Origin: Cladochytrium replicatum | Lineage: Eukaryota; Chytridiomycota; Chytridiomycetes; Cladochytriales; Cladochytriaceae | Assembly (NCBI GenBank): GCA_025526935.1 | Contig: JAHLKD010000074.1 | Span: 238,247 to 302,246, forward strand | Length of the DNA: 64,000 bases | Reading direction: 5' to 3' | Shown here: piece by piece, positions 11,510 through 24,086 of the stretch | Position numbering within the stretch: position 1 is the stretch's first letter | Layout of the letters: each line of letters opens with the position of its first letter | The notes under the pieces: model-generated | The model's input: only the letters and a program-made list of their open reading frames with translations | Databases searched by the model: none | What the model was told of the DNA's origin: nothing | Program-made: the position numbers and the translations under genes

Positions 11510-12007
11510 TTAATTTTTATTCAAATGATTTTGCATCACTATCTTCGGTTCGCTGGTATCACTAGTTACGACTGTAGGAAGCCACGAATCTGAGAGTGTT
11601 TGTGCCCAAGCTGAAAATTATCAGCCGATCGAGATCACACATTTTCAAATTCGTTTACCAGGTATGGCGGAGGCGGGAAAGCTAATGGTGCTCATGATGG
11701 ATTTGATTTGCAGTGCCTCGTCTAATCGGAGTCAAGAGCCATTCCAAAGTTCAGAACTGTTCCACTTACCTTCGCTCATTGATGCCACATCTTTTGATAC
11801 CACTATTTGCAGTGAAACAGGCTGTTGATCCACCGCAGCACTATTTCCAAGCTCCTCATCTTTCCCTTCATCTTCGTCGTTTGCGTCATCAACCATGACT
11901 TCTCCGTCCAGCGGCTGATAGTCCCACATCTGACTTGACTCTTCCTCTTCATCATTGTCCTCTTCTCGAGCGTCCTTCTCGATATCAGCTTTCAATGGGA
12001 CAGTCAT
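11510..12007 (-). CDS. MEA1: MEA1-like protein (male-enhanced antigen 1 family)
   Basis: Three minus-strand exons, 12007-11770, 11721-11659 and 11610-11510, join in frame to give 133 residues. The N-terminal half is very acidic with a YQPL motif (MWDYQPLDGE), matching the SYQPL site of animal MEA1. The C-terminal block reads IKSIMSTISFPASAIPAWA, corresponding to the family signature (a Val/Ile-rich helix, then LPAPGVPAWA). Donors are GTAAGT and GTAAAC; acceptors TTAG and TCAG. The molecular role of MEA1 is not established. Its ATG lies only 20 nt from the ATG of HEATR6 on the other strand, so the two share a promoter region. AATAAA overlaps the stop. Confidence 0.82.
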
Positions 12008-12027
12008 GTCTAGCTAGTGGCTTTGAC
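12008..12027. promoter_or_regulatory. shared 5' region of MEA1 and HEATR6
   Basis: Only 20 nt separate the two opposed start codons (12005-12007 on minus, 12028-12030 on plus). Each transcript's 5' UTR must therefore run through the other's first exon unless HEATR6 starts further downstream. No promoter motif can be assigned with confidence. Confidence 0.5.
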
Positions 12028-15000
12028 ATGTCCTTCAGCATCCCCAAAGACCTTTACCAAAGTCGACCATCAGCGAGACGAGAACCGGCACTGGTGGAGG
12101 CGCTCGACACGCTCCTCACTCTTCAGTATCCACTTCCAGACATACGAGCAGAACAGGCGATTCCAGTTTTGGATGTATGTTGCTCCCATTTGAGAAACAC
12201 AGATGTAGCGAACAGATTTCGTCGTCTGATCATTCTGCTATTTAGCAAGCAGAAGGTATGGAAGACATATATTCGATTGAACAGGTTTTATGTTTATTTT
12301 CTAGCTCGTTCTGGGTGATAAACACTTGGCCACACTCTCAAAATGCCTTGATGGATTGCTTACGCTATTGTCTGAGGGCGACGGGGATGATGTTGAAACT
12401 TTGCGTGCGTTATCGACAATTCTTTATGAGAACGGAGTTCTACTGTCAGCGCTGCATGGATCGGTTCTGACAAGGTTGAGGCCAATCGCAATGCCTTCGG
12501 ACCAGCCCCTTCCCCAAAGACAGCTGGCGATCAGCTGTCTTGGGAATATGTGCGCTAGAACAGGACCGAAATTCCAGTCACTTCATGATGAGGTCTACAA
12601 AGTAGTCATGGACTGTCTGAAGAATCCGCCAATGCTGGATATGCAAGGACAAAAAGTACGGCCGTGTGGGATTTTTGGGTGTAGAAGGAAAGGGGCATGG
12701 ATTTGGTTTCAATTGGGTGGAAACTTTGCACACGGCATACATGTTAACAGCCCTACGTGTTTTCTCAAGGTCATCGCCAGCGCTTTGGGGTGCCTCAATA
12801 TAGTACTTTCGGAAAGCAAATCGCTGATGATGTCTTCGCCCGACACTGTTCTACCTCTCCTACAAAAATACATGTTTGGCCAACCGTCTTCGCGCACTCT
12901 CCGACAGAGTTGGTACATTTGGATTTCATGCAATTTCCGGCTGACGGTAGAATTTATGCAGGTTCTGGAATGCTCAGTCTTGAACAGTTCCAAAACCGTC
13001 TGGTCTCTGATTCCGATTCTGATGCGTCGTTTACTCGAAGAAGGTTTACTACTAACATACCTGGGTGGTCTCTGTACTAACAGAGTGGCAAAAAACTTCA
13101 GAGTTCCAGGCGGAAACGCAGGTTGGCGCGTTCTTATGAATTGCCTGACGTGTTTGCAACTCATTGCAAAGGTAGTATTTGCACAAGAAGCACAGTTCCA
13201 CTTGACCAACTTAAATGAACAGCAATCGCCAAAAGCAACGTATCCACACTGGGGCCGATTCATTCCCGGCACAATATCAATTGGTGATGGAATATTGATT
13301 CGGATTGTTTCTTCACACGAACTGCCCGTCATTCGAAGTTCGGGGTATCAAGCACTTGGAGCAATGGTGGAAGGATCAAAGGGGTATCTGTCAGTTGCAG
13401 CGGATAGGTATGGAGTTGCAAACAAAGGGAGTGGAAAATTGTGCAAAACTGACGAACTGTTAGCTCTGGGAAGAGATCAGCATTCACGACGCTCTCACAG
13501 AAGTTAGCAGATCAAATAGAGGAGATGCACCGTGGACTACTTCTCGCAATAAAAGCTGAAACCGATGTTGGGGTAATGAAAGATGCATTATTGGTAAAGT
13601 AATGACCAACCTGGTTGAAGAGGAGCTTACTATTCGGCCTAACAGTGCTGCAGTATACTTGTCGATAATTGCACATACGATCGGCTGGCGGTTGATCACC
13701 GCTGCGAATTATTTCTGTGCGCTTTAGATCTTGCTCGCCATTCTGGTAACAAGCGAGAGCATGTTTAATACCACCGCCTAATCAATCGATATAGATCCAA
13801 CCATTCAATTATCCGCTCTTTCGCTAATCACTCACATTCTCTACTCTGGCATCGGACTTCCTGATACCATACCCACAGTTGACCCCACAAAGGTCAAGAA
13901 ACCACCAACGGCTCGACCTCCGTCTTCGTCTTCAATGGCAGAATCTGCCCTCATGCGTGGAAGCTCAGTTCTATCTGAGGTTCCAATCGGCCGGCCTCTA
14001 TCAGCCCTCGATTTTGCATTGGATATCAGTTCCGACAATTCAAAAGACGAGAAGGTTCGCATCGCGTCCATCGATGTGATGACAGCATTGGCTCCAATGG
14101 ATGGCAGGATAATAAGGTAAAATGGCGATTGCTATTTTAGCACATCCCCTCGTTCACAAAGGAACAACAGATCTAGCTGGGATAAGATTGATACTGCAAT
14201 TGGTCTGATCTGGAAAGCGCATCCAAATCTTTGTGGTTCAATCTGCCGATTTCTTGTCCAGTGTGCGCCAATATTTTCTTCAGAATCGGTAAGGGATCGC
14301 CGGACGGGTCTTTGTATTATTGACGGTGTCTCAAGGTTGATGGTCGATGGTTCGAGCACGTACTGGATGCTTACATCCAGAATGCTGTGTCAGATCATTC
14401 AGCAGCATTGAGATCTTTGGCATGTGAGTGGCTATCCCAGTTGAATGAAGCCGTCTTTGCTACGTTGCCAGTAAGCCGTCTAACTAACATACATAACGGA
14501 ATTGATGGTTTTATCCCATTCTCTTAGCAACTACAGCGAACTGCTATTGTTTTGACGATGAGCGCACTTGCTGATGAGGATCCAACAGTTAGAGCTTCTG
14601 CCTGCCACACAGTTGGCGTGTACGTTTTACTCTCTGTATTCCGAGAGGTAAGCAATCAAAACAATTTCTAATGCTTGACGAGTTGACCATCGAATGCTAG
14701 GATGCGTTATTTATGCATGACATTGGGCCGCATGTGATCCCACTTGTCTCAGATGCAAACCTAACTGTGAGAGCAAGGGCGAGCTGGGCGCTCGCAAATC
14801 TGTGCGATGCGTACGCTGCGTTGAGGTTTGTAAGCCCAAATTGCGTGGTTTCGAACCATTTTACATTGCTGTATAGAGTTGGATCTTCGTTGTCTGAAGT
14901 GAACGTAGATGACAACATACTTCGATCGATATTCAAAGCTGGCTTGCAAGCATCAAAAGATAATGATAAGGTGGGAACGGTGGGCAGGAGCTTCTTTTAT

Positions 15001-15714
15001 TGTGCTTAGTTTTCGCTTTGCAGTGTCGTGCGAACGGAGTTCGAGCCCTTGGAAATGCAGTCGCAGTATGCAGCCCCGCTTTGCTCGAAAAAGAATGTGA
15101 AGGCATGGTTGCTCAGATTGTACTGTCGCTCATCAAGAACATGGAGACTGGGAGTGTCAAGGTCAATGCCAAACTACATCCTGCTCGCTCATTCTCAATT
15201 TCATCCTTTTATTTTCTTTAGACACGTTGGAATGCGTGCCACGCGACCCAGCTCATGTTTACCAACCCTGCATTCCCCCTCGGCACTGCATCTTGGACAA
15301 CAAAGCTATTCACTTCACTCATCGATGGACTCACAAAATCCAAAAACTACAAAGTTCGAATCAATGCATGTTCAGCGTTACAGTCGACACCGTCCACGTC
15401 AGAGGCTTTCCGAGATGCAAACAGTCAGGGTAGCACAAACTCCAATCTCCAGAGGGCGATTGAGGCAATCATTGCAGCTGCGATCGCAGAGCGGGAGGGT
15501 GAAACTGGAGCTGCAGTGGCAGAGTTCGGTGAATACAAGTACAAGGAACAGTTCGTGACCCAGGTATTTTAAACTTTTGATGTAAGTTGGCTATTGAACA
15601 AAATTTTGTCCTCAGCTTCGATCTTCTTTCTGGCACCTGTATGAAATTGCAAAGGCTTCCCGTGAACATTTCAGCTTCATAGAATTTGTGGACACATCCA
15701 TATTTAATGATTAA
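12028..15714 (+). CDS. HEATR6: HEATR6-like HEAT-repeat protein
   Basis: Seventeen exons close in frame to 925 residues (human 1181): 12028-12255, 12305-12655, 12770-12908, 12962-13043, 13084-13171, 13223-13407, 13476-13593, 13646-13745, 13795-14116, 14177-14288, 14336-14470, 14528-14647, 14701-14825, 14877-14970, 15024-15161, 15222-15563, 15616-15714. Family blocks seen: the Ser/Asp run VSDSDSDASF, the DUF4042-like LMNCLTCLQLIAK and HWGRFIPG, EGSKGYLSVA, and in the C-terminal half VRARASWALANLCD, ASKDNDK, NGVRALGNAV, TRWNACHA and NPAFPLGTASWT. The protein is an all-helical HEAT solenoid; its function is poorly known. Most introns are 40-60 nt, the longest 114. A competing 24-nt intron at 14,117 was rejected. 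Head to head with the MEA1-like gene. Confidence 0.9.
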
Positions 15715-16393
15715 CATATCACGAATGTTAAATAGTCTTCACAATGTCACTTTGCTCATGCAGCTTACCCTGAGGATTGACAGTCTTACTCATACACAGA
15801 AAGAGCCATGCAAGCGGAGAAAACTGGACTATTCTTCCCCAGATGAACGCGGAATCTCCGCCGACGAGTGTGTGGGGTTAGTCTCTGAGGATGTACTTCC
15901 CACTATCCGCAGAGGTTCGCCACAATCACTATTTCTACTCACGAAGCAGGAAAGCTTCTTTTATCTGGCAAGATCAAAGAGGCTCTGGATCTTGTATTGA
16001 TGCACAGGGGTGATGGTGGGCCACAAGTGCTATGTTCACTCGAGAAACAGCATGAATCGAATAATTAATTCCACAGAGGTGAGGAAAGCAAGGGACGTAT
16101 GGCTGAACGACCGCAACTCACCACATCTGGCAATGAACAGAACTCACCATTGGGTTCGTTGCTAGTCATCAAGGGCGGGCAGGTGGATCTCCTGCACGTG
16201 TGCCAGTGCAAATGTTTCCGGCTGCCACCACACGTGTGTGCTATGTCATATGCCCCGATGTGGCTACATTCCGAGTGGTAGTAGCACACGCACACGTCCA
16301 CAAACTTTCACGCTTGCTTTTCCGTTCTCAAAGTGCGTCCACATAGCATTAAACCACGACCCCGCTGCCGAGACCACCCACGAATCGATTAAC
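15715..16393. other. intergenic, no gene supported
   Basis: About 680 bp between HEATR6 and the beta-glucosidase. Frames in it are short and lack family signal. It contains the GH1 promoter; a CA/CACACG-rich stretch at 16,220-16,300 precedes the GH1 start by ~100 bp. Confidence 0.5.
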
Positions 16394-18134
<1,741 letters not shown>

Positions 18135-18379
18135 GCTTGTGCTTTTGCCATATATTACTTAGATGGCCCTCTGCTGGATTTCAATGGTCCAAACCCCGTT
18201 TCATGCACTAATGCTCGGTGTCACAGTTATTTTTTTGCTGGTGACTGTCTACTTTGAGTGCTTTCTTTCCTCTCTAGTGTTTCTGCGGTGTGGACGAATT
18301 TATGGCCGGTTATCTCTTTCTGATTTTGGCGAGGATAAAAGCATTAACCTTACTCTCAAAAGGCGCAGCACGCGTTGAG

Positions 18380-20128
18380 ATGGCATCGGTTGGTCATCTT
18401 CGCAACTTCTTTGTTATGCATAAGTCTGGAAAAATCTACTTCACAAAGAATTGTACGTTTCTTCCGAAAGGATCTGTTCGCGCTGATCTGTTTTTCTCTC
18501 ACCAAAGTCCATGGCGATGCGATTGAACCAAAGTGAGCGCGACAATGAAACCAGTAGTTTTCTCTATAGTCACCTCATTCTCGTGTCGAACGCGTATTCT
18601 AGCTTAGTCGTCGGTTTCTCGTCTTCAGCATCCAATTTTTGCCGCACAATGATGGGTGAAGACATTCGGGAAGTTGTTTCGTCAAAAGGGCGAATCATAT
18701 ACAGGCAATTCGGCGATGTATGATGCGCAGAGTATATTCAAGAAGGAATTCGCTGACAGTCTATTTATTATAGTTTACCTTCATTGCGCACAGCAACTTT
18801 AAAACTGGTAGTAGTCTCATACAGTCGATACTTCGTGATATTGGCGGATTATGCGAGGTAATCCAAATTGGACCTGAAATCAGAATATCTTAACGACACC
18901 TTCAGTTTTTATTCGGGTCGCACGAGCACTGGGATGAAGATCTTTTTGATCTTAAAGGAGCTCAGGTTGGTGAATGCATCATCGTCATATCTCCAGAAGC
19001 CTTAACCCAATGCCTCTTTCGAGGATATCATATCAACTTCCTTTGTAAAAGCTTCACAAGATCCAAGCATCATTGTTGGAGGCCTGAATCAGGTAATTCA
19101 CCAACAGAAACATGAACAACAGGAACTGCTCAGAGCCATATCTCTTTAGATTTCTCTGGACACCGACATTAGTGAGCGCTTGGACAAGCTACTTGCGTTT
19201 GTTGAGTTCCAAGAAGGTGTATGCGGAAATGGTACAATGATCATGCTTGGCGATTCCGTGCTTCACACTCGTTTTGCACAGCATGAAACCAGAATGGTGA
19301 GATAATCCACTGCAATGGTCCAACTCTAATGCCTCTTTCAGATTCTGCAATACAATAAAGCTCGACCTCTGGGTTCAAGCACTGTCCGCTTCACTCCTGT
19401 TTATTGTCTTGGATCTTGGCACAACCTATTCCTGATACGCTTGCAGTCATACGTTCTGGCTGTTTTAACTATGATTGGAAAGTCGTACACTGTGCTTCAA
19501 AAGAAAGTTGATGAGTTCAGGATTTCATTCATACAATCTCGATTGGAGATTCCTGCAGAGGTAAGTCCCCTGGATTAACAAAATATGATAGTCTAATTCC
19601 AACATTTAAAAAAGGATCCACCTGTACTTCTGAGACTTTTCGCAAAGCGTGAAACTCTGGCGATGCTGTATCACAATATCAGAACAGGCTGCACAATCTT
19701 TCCCCAGCTCCGACCTGGTCCTGATGTGCAGCAAAAAGAAATCATGTCCTCTTTCTGGGCTTTCTTTTCTGATGCAAGGTTATACTTTATCATGCAAAAA
19801 ATAATGGCAACGTCTCACTGCCATGTTCCAGCTACTGTTTGAAAGTACCTGGAACAACAGAATGCTCAACCACAAGAGACCAGTATACATTCTATGCAAG
19901 GTAGGGACACAAGTCACATCTAATAATCAAGTTCTTAATTATTACAAATACCAGGTCTGAAGGGGTCCATAAACTTTTTGTCCTGTGAGTGTACATTTAT
20001 GTATTCTGCACAATCTACTTATTTGAGTAAACCATATTAGGTTTGCGACAGAATCAGTGCCTATTGAATCAGTCCCCAGTATTGCGACAGACATACTGAG
20101 AAAATGCACCTTGTATCTGAAGGGCTAG
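18380..20128 (+). CDS. FUZ: Fuzzy-like longin-domain protein (CPLANE subunit homologue)
   Basis: Twelve exons close in frame: 18380-18452, 18508-18532, 18570-18717, 18774-18857, 18906-18965, 19024-19092, 19150-19296, 19342-19560, 19615-19778, 19832-19900, 19955-19984, 20041-20128, giving 391 residues (human FUZ 418). The pattern fits the MON1/CCZ1/HPS/Fuzzy longin family: a first longin domain with FFVMHKSGKIYF and, later, IIYRQFGD then FTFIAHS; a second with TPVYCLGS and VLAVLTMIGKSYTVL, followed by PPVLLRLFAKRETLAML, which parallels the Fuzzy second longin domain. Fuzzy acts with Inturned and WDPCP at the base of cilia to load Rab-type GTPases and IFT. Assignment to Fuzzy rather than MON1 rests on remembered pattern and length; a homology search would decide. 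Exon 2 is only 25 nt. Confidence 0.68.
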
Positions 20129-20522
20129 ATAGATAGATATGAGGAATGGTAGTCAGCTTACTGTGGAGACAGATAGTAATCACTTACTACCTGACTATAA
20201 GATGGTTAACAACTGCCACTTACCATATGCCTACTTATTTATTAAGAAACATAACGCAAATTGAATATAAATTTTGGTATGTAGTTCATGTTGTTTGCAA
20301 AAAGCTTTGGATTAGCTTCTATGGCTGGACTTGTAGGAGGAAAGATATGATGCTATGTTGTTTGGCTTTAGTCAAAAAACTCTGAATTAACAGCAACTCG
20401 TTAAATTTCCTTTCACACACCACTCTCAAGTCTGTTAAGCATACTACGTGCTACTCTCAGTCCGGGAATCTGGGTCTTCTCTGTGACAGGGAGAGATACT
20501 AGCCACTATACTAAGATGTAAT
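20129..20522. other. intergenic, no gene supported
   Basis: About 390 AT-rich bases between the FUZ stop and the LINE debris. A short GATA repeat lies just after the stop. Nothing else is recognisable. Confidence 0.45.
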
Positions 20523-21528
20523 CTCTCTCTCTCTCTCTCTCTCATGCCGCCTCCCAGCGCGACACATGCTGCGCCCCCCGGCTCTCCTTCGACAATTGTC
20601 CTTGTTTCTGCCTGTGCTCGCTCCCGTGCTTCTGCCTCACAACCTTGCGCCCCTCAGGAAATTATTCCTGACTCTCAGCCCAACAACTTTGCTGGAGAAA
20701 ATTTTCTGTGGGCAGATGAAGTGAATTCTCCTTCGGAATCACCTGACCAAGTATCATCAACTCCAGAACATGCTCCACTTCGTGGAAGATCCCTGCAAGT
20801 GCTGTTGATCTTCAAATGGATGATGCTGTCAAAATGCCAACTACTGTTGCTGATGCTGATCCAAAAGGGAAACGTCGAGCTTCAAAATTGCGTCCGACTT
20901 GACAACCTGCTTCTCCTGCCAGGGTTGAGACCAATGCCTCTGCAGCTGATCATGCTACCTCTTCCTCGACCACTCCTTGTGACTGATTCTTGGATACTCT
21001 GCTTTTTCTGGCCCCTGCTCAAACTTCTGGATCTCATCCATTGGTGATCTCTGCATTGGCTCGTGCAGAACAATTTCTCCCAGTGTTGGAACCAGAAACC
21101 GAAGCTGCCTTTCTGCCCCATTGACAATTGCTGTTGTTCTGATGGTTGAAACTATCAACTCCCCTCCTGGTGCTGTCTCTGCCGTGCCTTCCTACACTCA
21201 AGTTGCGAGTGCCACCTACCCCTGCTACTGGCAATCCTGGGCCTTTCCAGACTGCCAAATTTGCCTCTCGTGCAAAAAATGCTATTGTTTGTATTGAAGC
21301 TGCCAATGTTGATGCTCAGCCTGCCCTTTATCGCTCAGTGGTTGCTGGAGTGGACCCCCTATCTCGCAGATCACTACAGCCACCCAGATTGGTGATTGAT
21401 TACCCAGCCGAGTCACCAATTTTGATCAATCCTCCTCAGCCTGTTCGTGATTGTGCTGCTGGTTTTGTTACTGTGAGGTTTAAAGAAATTAGTCGTCAGC
21501 CACTTGACCACCTCCGCACTCTGATTAA
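20523..21528 (+). mobile_element. LINE family B 5' end with ORF1 fragment
   Basis: A (TC)n tract at 20,523-20,543 runs straight into ATG 20,544. The frame that follows matches the family B ORF1 at 60,328-61,693: shared phrases are APQEIIPDSQP, NFAGENF, AKFASRA, YRSVVAGVDPLS and VRDCAAGF. ORF1 is broken by frame changes in its middle (about 20,780-21,150). Homology ends at RTLIK near 21,526, where sequence of a family A element in the opposite direction begins. Both partners lack their 3' parts at this junction. Confidence 0.8.
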
Positions 21529-23209
21529 GAGAGGATTCACGACAAAGGAGCTGTGCTAAAGGATTGATGAAAACTGAGTACAAGAACGGAGACAAAACAG
21601 AACCTTGAAAAAGACCTCGTGGAAGCAAAAACAAATCAGAAGCACGATTCGCTATAACAACCTGAGAAGAACAACGATCAAACATACTCATCAAAACAGA
21701 GATCAAACGGTTTGGAATTCTGGGAAATTGACGAAGACGTTCCCACAAAAGTGGCCTATGCTTGAATATCTAAGAAAGTAACACAATAAGGCAGAGCAGT
21801 GCAGGAAGCCCGTCGAAGGGTAGCATCTAATGCAAAAACACACTCAACACCTGAACGATTGGCGTGGAAACCAGCTTGGGCGGGATCAAGTTTACCAGCA
21901 TAAGCTACAAGCATAGGAAGCAGGGTACGCTCAAAGATTTTTCTATCAACATTGGTTAAAGTAATGGGGCGGTACTGACTAATATCACCAATGGAACCCT
22001 TATTCTTCCAAACAGGTAACAACAAGCCAGCATTCCAGGCAGAGGGCGACAAAACTGAACGGAAAATAGCGTTTGAAAGTTGAACAAAAAGAATAGCAAC
22101 ATCAGAAGCTAACGGCTTAAATAACTCAGCTGGAATATGGTTTGGGCCAGGAGCAGAGTTGTTTGGGGAAGAACGAATAGCACAAACAAAGTCACTAACA
22201 CTAACTAACACAGAATCATTCAGCACATGTAGACAAACGTGTTCTGCACTGGCAGAGGATTGTGAAACTGAGTCTGATAAACGGAGGCAAAGTGATTGCG
22301 AGAATGAGATCAAGAGGCAGGATCAGACAATAAACCACTTGCAGCTGAGCGCCGTTGATGACACCTACGCGCTGTGGAAAGAACTTTGCTAACCTCAGTT
22401 AAAGAACTAGGAGAAGAACTAAACATATTGTCGCCAGAAGCCTCTCGAGATCGCTGAGAAAGAGACCAAGTACGAAAAGCTTTGACACGCTCACGCGATA
22501 GCCGGTCATGCTCCAAGCGGCAATACTCAACTAAAACAGGATCAGGATCATCACAGGAAGAAACAGCTAAAAAGTGCTTATGAGCAAGTAAGTAGCTCCA
22601 TCGCAAGGCCACTAAATGCGGCGGCAACAATGGCAGGGCAGGGCAACGGCGAACTAAACTGGGGGTCCAATGACACAAGCAGCACACGAAGTAACAAAGG
22701 ACAAAATAATATCCAATGCAGAGTCAATACATCCCTGTGCAACATCCACAGACATTTGGGCAAAGGCGGGAGCTTCTAAAATTGGACTGAGCGCATCATT
22801 GACATCAGCAAGGGTGGGATCAAAAAACAAATGTCCCACATCCTCCATTGCTTGAAAGACAGCAGGTTCATGCAACAGATGAGCAGCCCAGCGCTTGTGG
22901 GGGGAGCAGCAGAGGGAGCGCTGACATTGGGAGGAGCAAAAGAAAAAACAGCTGTAACCGGAAAATGGTCAGAAGCCCAAGGCATAAACTCGCCGTCGGC
23001 TAGACGACTATGAACTATGTAAGAAATAGGATCACATTGAAGCAGAGGATTGACAAACAACAAATCTATAATGGAGTCACCATTGCGAGAAGAAAATGTG
23101 GGGTTATGACAGGAAGGGTGCTTAACTAGAGAGAAACTAGCGGCAGAAATAAATTGCTCAAACAACCTACCCCTATGATTTGAAGAATGATCACCAGTGC
23201 TAAAAAACG

Positions 23210-23651
23210 TGTTGAGTGTTGTTTCGTTCATAAAAGTTTTCCTTCTTTGTTTTTACTTTCAAAAAAAAGAAAAATTTCGACTGAGGATAACAACAGGATT
23301 ACTGTTGATCCTCAGAATCGAACTTGCGACATGATGTTGAATGGCTTGTGGTTTAACCCACGACGCTAGCTTTGTTGTTTTACAAAATTTTTATTTCTGT
23401 TTGTATTTCGGCTTCATGTTCTTCGACGAAAACTTCAAAAACCCCCTTTCCAGAAAATTCCGGATCACCAGCTAACTTGAAGGGGACTTACCAAAGGAGG
23501 AAGGAGAGCGCCGCTGCTGACGTGGCAAGGACAAATTAAGGGAGGCTTTGTTGGGAATGGGAGAACCTATAAAAGGTGTGAGTCTTAAGCTTCCAATACA
23601 TTGAACAAGTACCTCTTATCTGATCTTACCTGCCTACGACGAAATTCTACA
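23210..23651 (+). mobile_element. solo LTR, 442 bp, with 5-bp target duplication
   Basis: The insert interrupts the endonuclease of the family A LINE right after its GDFNAR motif. It starts TGTTG and ends CTACA, so both ends have the TG...CA of LTRs, and it is flanked by AAACG at 23,205-23,209 and 23,652-23,656, a perfect 5-bp duplication. A CCTATAAAAGG box at 23,566-23,576 lies ~78 nt before the end, as expected for a U3/R boundary on the plus strand. No internal retrotransposon genes remain, so it is a solo LTR left by recombination. It carries no resemblance to the copia-like fragment at 27-29 kb that I could see. Confidence 0.82.
23566..23576 (+). promoter_or_regulatory. TATA box of the solo LTR
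   Basis: CCTATAAAAGG is a near-ideal TATA box inside the LTR, 75 nt or so before its 3' end. It could still fire transcription antisense to the LINE. Confidence 0.6.
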
Positions 23652-24086
23652 AAACGGGCATTGAAATCGCCCAAGAAAAGAACAGGGCACGGAGACGACA
23701 GGACATGTTGAGGAAGTGAAGCAATAAACTCTTCAAGGAAGGGGTCCTGAGCAATACCACACAGAGGCAAATAAAGCCCTCCAACCAAAAGCCCATGAAA
23801 TGCAAACCATAGAGAGGTGCCACCAGAACTAGAAACGAGACGGAAATCAGAAGCTCTACAAAGACTGCGATTGATCAAGACTCCCACACCAGCCCGTCGT
23901 GTACCCGATGACCCAGGAGAAAAACGAGTGTCAAAAATCAAATCTGGGGAAGGCAGCGGGTCTAAAGGAAAAAGGTGTGTTTCAGTCAGGAGCAGAAAAA
24001 CAATGTGATTTGCGCGCATAAAACAAAACAGTGAATCAAGAACTCCAAAGCTCAAATTTCGACAATTGAAGGTACCAACTCGAACA

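Noticed and set aside
12709-13332. 207-codon minus-strand frame inside HEATR6
   Set aside because: Runs across plus-strand exons and introns that close in frame as HEATR6.
14117-14140. 24-nt intron in HEATR6
   Set aside because: Too short. A later acceptor (ATCTAG, ending 14,176) keeps the frame with a 60-nt intron.
23290-23372. functional tRNA gene on the minus strand
   Set aside because: A- and B-box-like sequence is present but no acceptor stem or anticodon arm can be drawn.
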